Below are positions 26,641-35,494 of a stretch of DNA of 64,000 nt, piece after piece. The first letter of the stretch is position 1; every line of letters begins with the position of its first letter. This DNA is from Streptomyces sp. NBC_00425 (GTDB taxonomy: Bacteria > Actinomycetota > Actinomycetes > Streptomycetales > Streptomycetaceae): assembly GCF_036030735.1 (NCBI RefSeq), contig NZ_CP107928.1, positions 6,696,001 to 6,760,000 of the forward strand, written 5' to 3'. The position numbers and the translations under genes are program-made. The notes below the pieces were generated by a model. The model did no database searches, was not told the DNA's origin, and saw only the letters and a program-made list of their open reading frames with translations.

Positions 26641-28199
26641 GCCGGCAGCGCCCGCTTCATGATCTTCCCCATGTCGTTGCGGGGCAGGGCGTCCAGGTAG
26701 CGGACCGTGCGGGGCCGCTTGTGCGGGGCGAGGCGGCGGGCGACGTGGTCGGCCAACTCGCGCTCACCGGGCGGCGACTGCGGATCGGCCGGCACCACCC
26801 AGGCGACGACCCGCTCGCCGAGGTCCGCGTCCGGCTCCCCGGTGACGGCGGCCTCCCGCACCCCGGGATGTTCCAGCAGGGCGTTCTCGATCTCGCCCGC
26901 GCCGATCTTGTAGCCGCCGCTCTTGATGAGATCGGTCGCCTTGCGTCCGACGATCCGCACATATCCGTCGGGGTCGCGGACAGCCACGTCGCCGGTGCGG
27001 AACCAGCCGTCGGCGGTGAAGGCGGCGGCGGTCGCGTCCGGCCGGTTGAGGTACGTGGTGAAGAGGTTCGGCCCGCGCACCTGGATCTCGCCGACGCTCT
27101 CCCCGTCGTACGCCTCGACGGCCGACCCGTCCTCGTCGACGAGCCGCAGCTCCACCCCCGGCAGCGGCACCCCGACGGTGCCCGCCCTGGCCTCCCCGTC
27201 GGCCCGAACGGAGGTGTTCATCAGCGTCTCCGTCATGCCGTACCGCTCGATCACCCGCCGTCCGGTGGCCGCCGCGATCCGCTCGTGGTCGTGCACGGGC
27301 AGCGCGGCCGAGCCGGACACCAGCAGCCGCGCCCCGGCGAGCGCCGCGGCGAGCCCGGGGTCGGACGGCAGGGCCTCGGCGATGCGGTGGTACATCGTCG
27401 GCACCCCGAACAGCATGGTCGCGCCGTCGGTCAGCTCCCGTGCGACGCCCTCCGTGTCGAACCGCCCCAGATGCCGCACCGACCCGCCCCGGCGCAGCGG
27501 CCCGAGGACCCCCAGCACGAGCCCGTGCACGTGGAAGAGCGGCAGTCCGTGCACGAGGACGTCCTCGCCGGTCCACTCCCAGGCGTCGGCGAGCGCGTCC
27601 AGGGTCGTGGCGATGGCCCGGCGCGGGATGACCGCGCCCTTGGGCGGCCCGGTGGTGCCGGAGGTGTACACGACGAGGGCGGGCTCCTCGTCGTCCGACG
27701 GCTCGTACGACCGCTCAGGGCCAGATGGCTCGCCGTCCGACGCCTCGCCGTCCGACGGCCGGCCGTCCAGCGGTCCGCCGGCCGCCGCCGGACCCGCGCC
27801 GCCGCGCCCGTCCACGTCGACGTCGATCCGCGGCAACGTGCGCAACGGCTCGGGCAGTTCGTCGCCCGCGGCCGCCAGGACCGCGCTCGGCGCGCTGTCG
27901 GACAGGATGTGCCCGAGCTCCTTCTCGCCCGACTTGGGGTTCAGCGGCACGGCGGCCGCCCCGGCGAGCAGCACGCCCACCACGGCCACGGCGGTCTCCA
28001 GGGTGGGCGTGGCCCATACGGCGACCCTTCCCCGCCCCCCGCCTCGCGCGAGCGGGTGGGCCCCCGTCGCCTCCCGCACGCGTCCGCCGACGGCGCGGGC
28101 CGCCCCGGCGAGCTCAGCGTAGGACAGGGAACGCTCACCGAACCGCAGGGCGGGGCGGCCGGACGGATCGTTCGTCAGGGCGGGGAAGAGAGGCGACAC
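26637..28199 (-). CDS. matB: Malonyl-CoA synthetase
   Basis: 520 residues from GTG 28199 (start of SPLFPALTNDPSGRPALRFG) with AAGGAG upstream; the open frame beyond it is not coding-like. The ANL motifs are LVVYTSGTTGPPKGAVIPRR (P-loop), VIERYGMTETLMN (A5), WFRTGDVAVRDPDGYVRIVGR (A7-A8) and RNDMGKIMKRAL with the catalytic Lys. It closely resembles the characterised MatB of Streptomyces coelicolor, which makes malonyl- and methylmalonyl-CoA from free diacids with ATP. A Gly/Ser/Asp-rich insert (about residues 130-160, repeats of DGxxSDGE) is unusual. Coupled to the downstream carboxyltransferase gene. Confidence 0.92.
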   Translation of the reverse strand: MSPLFPALTNDPSGRPALRFGERSLSYAELAGAARAVGGRVREATGAHPLARGGGRGRVAVWATPTLETAVAVVGVLLAGAAAVPLNPKSGEKELGHILSDSAPSAVLAAAGDELPEPLRTLPRIDVDVDGRGGAGPAAAGGPLDGRPSDGEASDGEPSGPERSYEPSDDEEPALVVYTSGTTGPPKGAVIPRRAIATTLDALADAWEWTGEDVLVHGLPLFHVHGLVLGVLGPLRRGGSVRHLGRFDTEGVARELTDGATMLFGVPTMYHRIAEALPSDPGLAAALAGARLLVSGSAALPVHDHERIAAATGRRVIERYGMTETLMNTSVRADGEARAGTVGVPLPGVELRLVDEDGSAVEAYDGESVGEIQVRGPNLFTTYLNRPDATAAAFTADGWFRTGDVAVRDPDGYVRIVGRKATDLIKSGGYKIGAGEIENALLEHPGVREAAVTGEPDADLGERVVAWVVPADPQSPPGERELADHVARRLAPHKRPRTVRYLDALPRNDMGKIMKRALPA

Positions 28200-28543
28200 G
28201 GGACGGACTCCTTGTACGGCTGAGGTGGGCGACAAGCAGGTTCCTACCCCACCCGCCGCGCCCGCACCTCCCCGTCCCGCCCGTTCCACCGCGCCTCGAC
28301 CGCGCGACCGAGGCCGACCGGGCCCCCACCCGCTCCCGCCGGCCGGGCCATGTTCGGTGAGCCCATGTCGGGCGGGCCGTGTTCGGTGCGCCCATGTCCG
28401 GTGGGCTCACGTCGGCGGCCCGGGTCGGCCCGGCCCGGGTCGGCCCGGCCCGGGTCGGCCCGGCCCAGGTCGGCCGGGCCGGTGCGGGAGCGGGCTTGTT
28501 AGCCTTCCGGTGATCGGACAGTCGTACGAACAGGGAGTCCGTC
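28200..28543. other. 344-bp divergent region with tandem GC repeats
   Basis: Divergent promoters of matB and the ATP-grasp gene. Two diverged ~30-bp units (around 28348-28408, GTTCGGTG..CCCATGTC) are followed by a regular 15-bp array. No gene is supported. Confidence 0.6.
28421..28480. repeat. 15-bp tandem repeat, three exact and one degenerate copy
   Basis: CGGGTCGGCCCGGCC repeats at 28421, 28436 and 28451, then CAGGTCGGCCGGGCC at 28466. It ends about 60 bp before the ATP-grasp start codon. Confidence 0.88.
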
Positions 28544-29455
28544 GTGGCCCGTATCGCACTCGTCACCTACGACCCCCGGCCGGAGCCGAGCAAGGACGCC
28601 GATTTCCCGGTGCTGCTGGGCGCGCTGCGCGAGGCGGGCGCGCAGGCCGACGGCGTCTTCTGGGACGACGCGGACGTGGACTGGGCCGCGTACGACCTCG
28701 TCGTCATCCGCTCCACCTGGGACTACAGCTGGCGGGCGGACGAGTTCGCGGCCTGGACGCGGAAGGTCGCGTCCGTCACCCGGCTGGCCAACCCGGCCGA
28801 CGTGGTGCGCTGGAACGCCGACAAGCGGTATCTCGGGGAGCTGGCGGCGGCCGGGGTGCCGACGGTGCCGACACGCTACTTCGCGCCCGGCGAGCCGGCC
28901 GAGCTGCCCGACGGCGACGAGTACGTGATCAAGCCCGCCTCCGGGGCCGGCGCGCGCTACGCCGCCCGCTACACGCCCGACGGCCACGAGAGGGCCGTCC
29001 GCCACCTCGCGCGGATGCACGCCGAGGGGCTCACGGCGATGGTGCAGCCGTACGTGCGCGGCATCGACGCCGACGGCGAACGCGGCCTGCAGTTCTTCGG
29101 CGGCCGCCTGCTGCACGCCAGCCGCAAGCGGGCCGTCCTCGCCCCCGGCACGGCCTTCGACGCGGACAAGGTCGCCCACCCCGGTCTGGAGCCCTGGACG
29201 CCGTCCCCGGCCGAGCTGGCCGTCGCCGAACGCGCCCTGGCCGCGGTGCCGGACGCGCCGGAGCTGCTCTACGCCCGCGTCGACCTGGTGGACGGCGACG
29301 ACGGGGAGCCGCGGGTGATGGAGCTGGAACTGGTCGAGCCGAACCTCTTCCTGTTCCTGCACCCGCAGTCCGTGGCGCACGTCGTCGCGGGCATCCTGAC
29401 GGCCGCCGGGGCGGCTCCGGACGGCGGGCGGAACCGGGGAGCCGTCACTCCCTGA
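28544..29455 (+). CDS. ATP-grasp domain protein
   Basis: 303 residues from GTG 28544 with ACAGGGAG upstream. The pre-ATP-grasp part has VVIRSTWDYSWRADEFAAWTRKV and LANPADVVRWNADKRYLGELAAAGVPTVPTRY. The ATP-grasp core has EYVIKPASGAGARYAARY (nucleotide-binding Lys), MVQPYVRGID, LLYARVDLV and VMELELVEPNLFLFLHP (metal-binding Glu-Glu-Asn). The pattern resembles the DcsG/RimK-like group that ligates amino acids or peptides. No biosynthetic partner is adjacent, so the product is unknown. The end overlaps the convergent gene by 11 bp. Confidence 0.82.
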   Translation: MARIALVTYDPRPEPSKDADFPVLLGALREAGAQADGVFWDDADVDWAAYDLVVIRSTWDYSWRADEFAAWTRKVASVTRLANPADVVRWNADKRYLGELAAAGVPTVPTRYFAPGEPAELPDGDEYVIKPASGAGARYAARYTPDGHERAVRHLARMHAEGLTAMVQPYVRGIDADGERGLQFFGGRLLHASRKRAVLAPGTAFDADKVAHPGLEPWTPSPAELAVAERALAAVPDAPELLYARVDLVDGDDGEPRVMELELVEPNLFLFLHPQSVAHVVAGILTAAGAAPDGGRNRGAVTP

Positions 29456-30035
29456 CGGCCGTCCGCTGCAGCAGGCCCCAGGTGAACTCGGCGACGACCT
29501 CCCGCCGGGCCCCCCGCCCGTCCGGCGCGGAGAAGGCCAGTCCCCAGCGGGCGGGGGCGGTGCCCTCCAGGGGGCGGGCCGGGGCGAAGGCGTGGGCGGC
29601 CTCGTCGACCGTGCAGGACCAGGGGGTGAGGTCGGCGAGGGACCGCAGGAACGGCGGCCTCGCTCCCGGGGCGCGGACCAGCCACTCGTTCCAGACCGAG
29701 CCGTTCGGGGCGAGCAGCACCTCGAAGCGCAGGTCGGGCCAGAGCGGGAGCGGCCAGAGCCAGGCCTCGCAGTCGAGGTCGCCGACGCGCCGGGCGGTTC
29801 TCGACTCGGGTTCGCCGAGGATCGAGCGGTGCCGGGAGAGCGAGCCCCGCGCGTGCGGGGAGTGGACCATCGCCTGCCAGCGCTTGTTGGCCTCCCTCAT
29901 CTGCGTGAGGGAGACGCCCAGTTCGTGGCGGGCGTTCTCCACCAGATCCGGATTGTGATCGGCCATGCGGCGCAGCAGGACCAGCTGGAAGTCGAGCGGC
30001 GTGAACGAGCCCGCGAGGCGTTTCTGGGTCGGCAT
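29445..30035 (-). CDS. Conserved hypothetical protein
   Basis: 196 residues from ATG 30035 (MPTQKRLAGSFTPLDFQLVLLRRMADHNPDLV); AGGATGGGGCGC gives a ribosome site, while the ATG three codons earlier has none. Third-position GC is strong and the C-terminal half is rich in Trp and Pro (CEAWLWPLPLWPDLRFEVLLAPNGSVWNEWLV). No signal peptide or membrane segment. I do not recognise a family or function. It is divergent from the IclR gene and convergent with the ATP-grasp gene. Confidence 0.7.
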   Translation of the reverse strand: MPTQKRLAGSFTPLDFQLVLLRRMADHNPDLVENARHELGVSLTQMREANKRWQAMVHSPHARGSLSRHRSILGEPESRTARRVGDLDCEAWLWPLPLWPDLRFEVLLAPNGSVWNEWLVRAPGARPPFLRSLADLTPWSCTVDEAAHAFAPARPLEGTAPARWGLAFSAPDGRGARREVVAEFTWGLLQRTAVRE

Positions 30036-30175
30036 GCGCCCCATCCTGGCCCACCGCGCGACTCACGACCATTGCCCGCCGCAACACCTTATGACAGCCT
30101 GTGTTCGTCATGCCGATCGCCTGTTGATATCTCGAACACGGGCACTGAGACTACAGACTAAGAAGGGGGCCGGTC

Positions 30176-30949
30176 GTGGGACGCCTCGTACCTGCCGTGA
30201 CCCGAGCTCTCGACATCCTCGAGCTCTTCCTCGACGGGGACGGTTCGCTCTCCGCCCCCGACATCGTGCGCAAGCTCCAGCTTCCGCGCACCACCGTGCA
30301 CGAACTCGTGACCACACTCTCCGCCCGGGCGTACATCGTGCCCGTCCCCGGACAACCCGGACGATACCGTCTCGGGGTACGTCCCTACCAGCTCGGCAGC
30401 CGGTACGCCGAGCAGCTGGACCTCGCCGCCGAGGGTCAGCAGATCGCCCGCACCGTCGCCGAAACGTGTGACGAGACGGTGCACGTGGCGATCCTGGAGG
30501 GGGCCGACGTCATCTACATCGCGAAGGTCGACTCCACGCACGCGGTCCGGATGGTGTCGGCCGCCGGCCGCCGCCTGCCCGCCCACTGCACCTCCGTCGG
30601 GAAGATGCTGCTGGCCTCGCTCCCCGAGCAGGAGCTCACCGCGCGCATCCCCGACGACGCCGAACTCGTGCGGATGACCCCGAACAGCATCACCGAGCCG
30701 AAGGCGCTGCGGGCGGCCCTGGCCGAGATCCGGGAGCGGGGCGTCGCGGTCGAGAACCGCGAGTCCAACCCGGACGTCAGCTGCGTGGCCGCGCCGGTGC
30801 GCGACCGCACGGGGCAGGTCGTCGCGGCCCTGTCCATCTCCGTCCCCATGATCCGCTGGAGCGAGGAGCGCCGCGGGGATCTGGAGCAGCTCGCCGTGAA
30901 GGGGGCCGGGGAGCTGTCCGAGCTGCTCGGCTACCGGAGCGCGGGATGA
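30176..30949 (+). CDS. IclR-family transcriptional regulator
   Basis: 257 residues from GTG 30176 with AAGAAGGGGG upstream. The winged helix is VTRALDILELFLDGDGSLSAPDIVRKLQLPRTTVHELVTTL, and the effector domain has LRLGVRPYQLGSRYAEQ-type sequence, DETVHVAILEGADVIYIAKVDS, RLPAHCTSVGKMLLASL and SNPDVSCVAAPVRDRTGQVVAALSISVP. Its stop overlaps the ATG of the SMP-30 gene (ATGA), so the two are one operon. IclR proteins of this type usually respond to sugar acids or lactones, in keeping with the partner gene. TTCGAA-type sites elsewhere in the window could be its targets, which is speculative. Confidence 0.9.
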   Translation: MGRLVPAVTRALDILELFLDGDGSLSAPDIVRKLQLPRTTVHELVTTLSARAYIVPVPGQPGRYRLGVRPYQLGSRYAEQLDLAAEGQQIARTVAETCDETVHVAILEGADVIYIAKVDSTHAVRMVSAAGRRLPAHCTSVGKMLLASLPEQELTARIPDDAELVRMTPNSITEPKALRAALAEIRERGVAVENRESNPDVSCVAAPVRDRTGQVVAALSISVPMIRWSEERRGDLEQLAVKGAGELSELLGYRSAG

Positions 30950-31797
30950 CCACGCGGTACGAGGTGGCCGTGCGGGCCGGGGCGGTCCTCGGCGAGGGGC
31001 CGACCTGGGACCCCGCCGCCGGCCGACTCCTCTGGACAGACATCCTGGGCGGCCGGCTGCACGCGTACGACCCCGCCACCGGCCGCCGCACGGTCCGCAC
31101 GACCCACCAGCACGTGGGCGCGGCCAAGCCCCGGCTGGGTGGCGGCCTGGTCCTCAACCTGCGGGACGGCGTGGGCCTCCTCGATCCGGACGGCGGCTTC
31201 CGCTGGCTGCGACACGAGCCCGTCCCGGGCCGCCGCGCCAACGACGCGGCCGTCGCCCCGGACGGCTCCCTGTGGGCCGGCACCATGCGCTACGACGAGG
31301 CCCCCGGCGGCGGCACCCTGTCCCGCCTCACCGGCGAGGGGACGGCCGAGGTGGTCCTCGACGACGTGGCGGTGAGCAACGGGACGGGCTGGAGCCCGGA
31401 CGGCACGCTGATGTACTACGTCGACTCGCCGACGCGCCGGGTCGACGTCTTCGACTTCTCGGCGGACGGGCGGGCGTCCGGCCGCCGACCCTTCGTCGCG
31501 ATCGAGGAGGGGGCCGGGTTCCCCGACGGCCTCACCGTCGACGCCGACGGCTGCGTGTGGGTGGCGCTGTGGGACGGGGCCGCGGTACGCCGCTACACCC
31601 CCGCGGGCGTCCTGGACCGGCAGATCGACCTGCCCACCCCGAGGATCACCGCCTGCGCCTTCGGCGGCCCGGACCTGACGGACCTGTACGTGACCACGGC
31701 CCGTGTGGGCCTCGACGCCCCCCATCCGACGGCGGGCTCCCTCCTGGTGCTTCCGAACGCCGGCAACGGCCTGCCCCAACCGGCCTTCGCCGGCTGA
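30946..31797 (+). CDS. SMP-30/gluconolactonase family protein
   Basis: 283 residues. The six-blade propeller pattern is clear: VLGEGPTWDPAAGRLLWTDILGGRLHAYDP with the metal-binding Glu, RANDAAVAPDGSLWAGTMRYD with the Asn and Asp ligands, VSNGTGWSPDGTLMYYVDS and GFPDGLTVDADGCVWVALWDG. These enzymes open sugar lactones (glucono-, galactono- or arabinono-lactone). It is translationally coupled to the IclR regulator. A role in oxidative arabinose or galactose catabolism would connect it with the dehydrogenase and dehydratase at 48455-50616; this is inference. Confidence 0.88.
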   Translation: MTTRYEVAVRAGAVLGEGPTWDPAAGRLLWTDILGGRLHAYDPATGRRTVRTTHQHVGAAKPRLGGGLVLNLRDGVGLLDPDGGFRWLRHEPVPGRRANDAAVAPDGSLWAGTMRYDEAPGGGTLSRLTGEGTAEVVLDDVAVSNGTGWSPDGTLMYYVDSPTRRVDVFDFSADGRASGRRPFVAIEEGAGFPDGLTVDADGCVWVALWDGAAVRRYTPAGVLDRQIDLPTPRITACAFGGPDLTDLYVTTARVGLDAPHPTAGSLLVLPNAGNGLPQPAFAG

Positions 31798-31886
31798 CCG
31801 ACGACGCCACGCCGGCCGGCGTTCCGCCCCGCCGGCCCTACGCCGGTCTGCGTTCCGCCCCACCGGGAATGGCGGGCACCGCCCGT

Positions 31887-33287
31887 CTACGGCAGGCCCG
31901 CCCGCTTCCGTTCGTCCACCGTCAGCGGTGGGCCGGGCAGGGGCGGGCGGAGGGGGCCGACGGCGGCCGCCGCCAGCGCGGAGGGGGACAGCAGGACCTG
32001 GGGGCCGCGTTCCAGGGACGTCACGTCCGTCACCCGGCGGGCCAAGCGGCCGTTGCCGGTGGCGGTGAGCATCAGCCGACCGACGTACGCGGCCACGAGC
32101 CGGTCCCGCCGGGTGGGGCCGGCCTCGGTCGCGCCGGGGTAGAACACGTCCTGGCCGACGGCGAGGTCCCAGGCGGTCGCGACGGGCCGGGCCACCGCCT
32201 TCTGCGCGCGCCGGGACAGCCCCGGCGCGCCCCACCCGTGCCGCCGGACCGTGTCGCGCAGGAGCACCGCGCTCTGGGCGGCGACCGCGAGGCCGTGCCC
32301 GTAGAGCGGGTTGTACGCGGCGAGGGCGTCGCCGAGGACGACGAAGCCGTCGGGCCAGGCCGGCATCCGCTCGTAGAAGTGGCGGCGGTTCACGGTGGAC
32401 CGGGTGTACGCCACCTCGGACAGCGGCTCGGCCTGTTCGAGGAGCTGCCCGATGACGGGGTGGCGCAGTTCCTCGCGGGCGAAGCGGACGAAGTCGTCGC
32501 CGTCGGGGGAGGGTTCGCCGCCCCGGGTGCCGTTGAGGGTGACGATCCAGCGACCGTCCTCGATGGGCAGCAGGAACCCGGCGCGGCCGGGGCCGGCGTC
32601 CCGCGGGTCGGGCTGCACGTTGACGATCGGGTATCCGGAGCGGGCCGGCTCGGGCGCGAGGTACAGCCGGCTGGCATAGGCCAGTCCGGAATCCACCTCG
32701 CGCCGTTCCGGGGCCGGCAGCCCGAGCTCCGTCAGCCAGCCCGCCGCCCGCGACCCGCGCCCGCCGGCGTCGACGACCAGGCCCGCCTCGACGACGCGCT
32801 CCGCGCCGCCCTCCCGCACCCGCACGCCGGTGACCGCGCCCGCGTCCCCGACCAGCCCCGTCACCTCGGCCCCCGAGCACAGTTCGACCCGCTCGTCGGC
32901 CAGCACCCGGGCCCGGACCGTCGCGTCCAGGAGGTCGCGGCCGGCCAGGATCACGTGGTGCGACTCGGGCCAGCGGCGGAACCAGCCGCGCGGGCCGAGG
33001 ACCACCATGTCCGTCGTGACCGGGGCCCGGCGCGCCCCGGCCGCCCGGAGCGCCCCGGTGACGTCCGGCAGCAGCTCCTCCACCGCCCGCACCCCGCCCG
33101 ACCACAGCATGTGGGCGTGACGTGCCTGGGGCAGCCCCTTGCGGGGCGCGGGGCCGTCGGGCAGCACGTCCCGCTCGATGACGACGATCCGGTCGGCCAG
33201 GCCGGTCAGGGCGCCTGCCGTGAGCATGCCCGCATGGGATCCCCCCAGGACTACGGCGGTTCTGGCGGGGTTGGAGGGTTCAGTCAT
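31887..33287 (-). CDS. FAD-dependent oxidoreductase of the halogenase/monooxygenase type
   Basis: 466 residues from ATG 33287. TAVVLGGSHAGMLTAGALTGLADRIVVIERD is a variant ADP-binding motif (GGSHAG), VVDAGGRGSRAAGWL the middle motif, and GFVVLGDALAAYNPLYGHGLAVAAQSAVLL the GD motif. This is the group often annotated as geranylgeranyl-reductase/halogenase-like. No Trp-x-Trp-x-Ile halogenase motif is seen. Its start overlaps the stop of the preceding membrane-protein gene by 8 bp, so it is the third gene of a tightly coupled operon. Confidence 0.83.
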   Translation of the reverse strand: MTEPSNPARTAVVLGGSHAGMLTAGALTGLADRIVVIERDVLPDGPAPRKGLPQARHAHMLWSGGVRAVEELLPDVTGALRAAGARRAPVTTDMVVLGPRGWFRRWPESHHVILAGRDLLDATVRARVLADERVELCSGAEVTGLVGDAGAVTGVRVREGGAERVVEAGLVVDAGGRGSRAAGWLTELGLPAPERREVDSGLAYASRLYLAPEPARSGYPIVNVQPDPRDAGPGRAGFLLPIEDGRWIVTLNGTRGGEPSPDGDDFVRFAREELRHPVIGQLLEQAEPLSEVAYTRSTVNRRHFYERMPAWPDGFVVLGDALAAYNPLYGHGLAVAAQSAVLLRDTVRRHGWGAPGLSRRAQKAVARPVATAWDLAVGQDVFYPGATEAGPTRRDRLVAAYVGRLMLTATGNGRLARRVTDVTSLERGPQVLLSPSALAAAAVGPLRPPLPGPPLTVDERKRAGLP

Positions 33288-34719
33288 GCGTGGAGATGCT
33301 CTCTGCCGGGGCGGCCGCGCGGGCGCGGACCGCCTGGATGTCGTCGGGGTGGCGCAGGGCCTGGGACACGGCCTGGATCTCCCGCAGGAGATACGTGGTG
33401 TCCGGGCCGGAGGCGAAGGGAGCGGAAGGGGCGGGAGAAGCGGAGACACCGGGCGCGGCGGGAGAAGCGGAGGCTGCGGATGCGGCGGGAGAGGCAGAGG
33501 CGGGGGGCGCGGCGGACGCGGCGGGAGAGGCAGAGGCAGAGGCGGGGGGCGCGGCGGACGCGGGGAAGGCGGCGGCGGCTCGGCGAGCCCGGGGAGCGAC
33601 CAGAGCCGGGGAGGCGGCCCCGCCGTCGCTCGCCGGGGGCGGCGTCGCCTCGGGGGCCGCCGTGCCGTGCTGCGCCCGCTCCCGCGCCTCCACGACGTCC
33701 AGCAGCGCCACCGCGGCCGCCAGGGCCTGGGCCCGGCCGCGTTCCACGCCGAGGGCGACGGCGGCGTCGTAGGCCCGGGCGCGCAGATCGTCGTCCAGGC
33801 GGCGGGCCAGCGGGAGGAGGGCGTCGCGGATGAACGTCTCACGGCGGATCAGCCGCAGCTCCGGGGTGGCGCGCAGGTCGAACGGCTCCCGGCCGCCGGT
33901 GACGGTCCGCATCAGCCGGGACAGCGGCTGCAGGCTCCGGTGGCGGCGGCGCACCCGCCACCGCTCCTGGAGGTACTGGCCCGCGTGCGGCACGATGAAG
34001 CCGATCGCGACGAGCGTGGCGGCGACGCAGGCGGCCGACGGCGCGATGCCGGTGTTCAGCCAGTCCAGGTCGTGCCCGGTCCAACGCGCGCCGACGGCCG
34101 TCAGCTTGGCCGCGCTGAACAGCAGGTTCGTCACATAGCCGGCCCCCAGGAAGCGCAGTCCCCAGCGCAGCCACGCGTCGAGGCCGTCGGTGCGGCTCCA
34201 GTTCCACACCAGACGGGCCGTGACCGAGCAGGCCACGGTGTGCGCGACCAGGTAGAGCAGGATCTCCTCGCGCATGAAGGGCGTGTTGGCGTAGTACGTG
34301 TCCAGGTCCCGGATGCGCTCCACGGGGACGTCGGCGAGCGCGAACAGCACCCACAGCGCGACCACCACCGCTGCGTAGACGGAGACCACCAGGCGGGTCG
34401 TCCGCCGGGTCTGGGCCGAGCGCTCGGTGCGTCCGTTGCGCCAGGCGATGATCAGCAGCAGCCAGGACGCGGACAGTGCCGTGAGCAGCGAGTACACCCA
34501 GGGCGCGGCGATGTTCGGCACGCCGGTGACCCGGTTGGTCCAGGCGATGGTCTTCGGGGCCGCGAAGACGAACACCGCACAGCCGAAGACGAGCAGGCCG
34601 CCGACCGCGCGCAGCAGCGGGTCCCGCCAGAGCTTGACGATGCTGGGCAGCTTGATGGCGAGGGCGGCCCCCAGCACCGCCGTGGGCAGCCAGAAGGAGA
34701 TGTACAGCCCGTGGTTCAC
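33280..34719 (-). CDS. MAB_1171c-type integral membrane protein with Ala/Pro/Ser repeats
   Basis: 479 residues from GTG 34719, which overlaps the preceding stop by 4 bp (GTGA). Residues about 5-235 contain about seven membrane helices (e.g. LYISFWLPTAVLGAALAIKL, LLVFGCAVFVFAAPKTIAW, VVSVYAAVVVALWVLFALA, IAPSAACVAATLVAIGFIVP). A cytoplasmic helical part follows (RETFIRDALLPLARRLDDDLRARAYDAAVALG). Residues about 340-430 are a low-complexity repeat (PPASASPAASA-type), then a last helix (YLLREIQAVSQALRHPDDIQAVRARA). The family is widespread in Streptomyces and uncharacterised. Confidence 0.82.
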   Translation of the reverse strand: MNHGLYISFWLPTAVLGAALAIKLPSIVKLWRDPLLRAVGGLLVFGCAVFVFAAPKTIAWTNRVTGVPNIAAPWVYSLLTALSASWLLLIIAWRNGRTERSAQTRRTTRLVVSVYAAVVVALWVLFALADVPVERIRDLDTYYANTPFMREEILLYLVAHTVACSVTARLVWNWSRTDGLDAWLRWGLRFLGAGYVTNLLFSAAKLTAVGARWTGHDLDWLNTGIAPSAACVAATLVAIGFIVPHAGQYLQERWRVRRRHRSLQPLSRLMRTVTGGREPFDLRATPELRLIRRETFIRDALLPLARRLDDDLRARAYDAAVALGVERGRAQALAAAVALLDVVEARERAQHGTAAPEATPPPASDGGAASPALVAPRARRAAAAFPASAAPPASASASPAASAAPPASASPAASAASASPAAPGVSASPAPSAPFASGPDTTYLLREIQAVSQALRHPDDIQAVRARAAAPAESISTHD

Positions 34720-35339
34720 CGCAGCGTCCCCCTGCGTCCGCGGTAGCCGAGGGTCCGCTGGACCGCGGCGGTGTCCGCGGCCCCCGGGGCGGCGGCCGGC
34801 CCGGAGCCGGCGAGGTAGCGCCGGAAACGGGCCGCCAGCCGATGGCCGAAGTCGTCGGCCTCGGCCTCGTCGTCCTCCCGGGAGCCGTTGCGGGCGGCGA
34901 AGGCCAGGGCGGCGGACTCCCAGCCGGAACGGCCGGCCAGGACCCCGGCGGCGACCGTGCCGAGGCCGTGGTGGTGGTGCCGGTGCCCGGCGTGCAGATG
35001 CCACAGTTCATGGCCGAGGATGACCAACTGCTGGACGGCCTCGGCCCGTTCCTCGACGATGACCAGATCGAAGTCCTGGAACTCCACCCAGAGCCCGGTC
35101 ACGTCGATCTCGTCGGGGAACCGCTCGAAGCGCACCTCCACCGGTCGTCCGCCACGCCGCACGGACAGCTCCTCGCACAGGGCACGGCACAACTCCCGCA
35201 CCCCTTCGGGCCGTTCGGTGCGTGCCCGCAGTGCGGCGGAGAGATCGCCGGTCAGCTCGCGCATGGCCGGGCCGGTCCTCGCACGCCGCAGCGCCGAGGC
35301 GATCCGGGCCGCCGTCCCGCGCGCGCCCGCGCCGTCCAT
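34716..35339 (-). CDS. ImmA/IrrE-like zinc metallopeptidase-type protein
   Basis: 207 residues from ATG 35339 with AAGGGGGAG upstream; the frame further upstream is not used. The core VEFQDFDLVIVEERAEAVQQLVILGHELWHLHAGH contains an HExxH site (HELWH), typical of ImmA/IrrE-family proteases. EDDEAEADDFGHRLAARFRRYL gives the third-ligand helix. In Streptomyces such genes are often annotated as toxins or as partners of Xre regulators, but no Xre gene is adjacent. It is the first gene of a three-gene operon joined by 4- and 8-bp overlaps. Confidence 0.8.
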   Translation of the reverse strand: MDGAGARGTAARIASALRRARTGPAMRELTGDLSAALRARTERPEGVRELCRALCEELSVRRGGRPVEVRFERFPDEIDVTGLWVEFQDFDLVIVEERAEAVQQLVILGHELWHLHAGHRHHHHGLGTVAAGVLAGRSGWESAALAFAARNGSREDDEAEADDFGHRLAARFRRYLAGSGPAAAPGAADTAAVQRTLGYRGRRGTLR

Positions 35340-35464
35340 CGGCTCCCCCTTCCGGCCGCCCGGCGACGGCCGGTCCGAGACTACGCGGCTGGTTGTGTCC
35401 GCGTCACGAGAAGTCGTTGCACGGTCAAGGACGGAAAGCGCTGTCGGAAGTCGGGCCGAAGGCA

Positions 35465-35494
35465 TTGACGAGCGGCCGTTTCGAAATCTACGGT
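35465..35494 (+). promoter_or_regulatory. Candidate abfA promoter
   Basis: TTGACG (35465-35470) and TACGGT (35489-35494) are separated by 18 bp, a good fit to a housekeeping sigma promoter. It lies about 140 bp upstream of the abfA start. The spacer contains TTTCGAAA. Confidence 0.5.

Noticed and set aside
33415..33580. Ala/Gly/Glu-rich plus-strand frames over the tail repeat of the MAB_1171c-type gene
   Set aside because: They are the complement of PPASASPAASA-type codons of the membrane protein and have no start or ribosome site.
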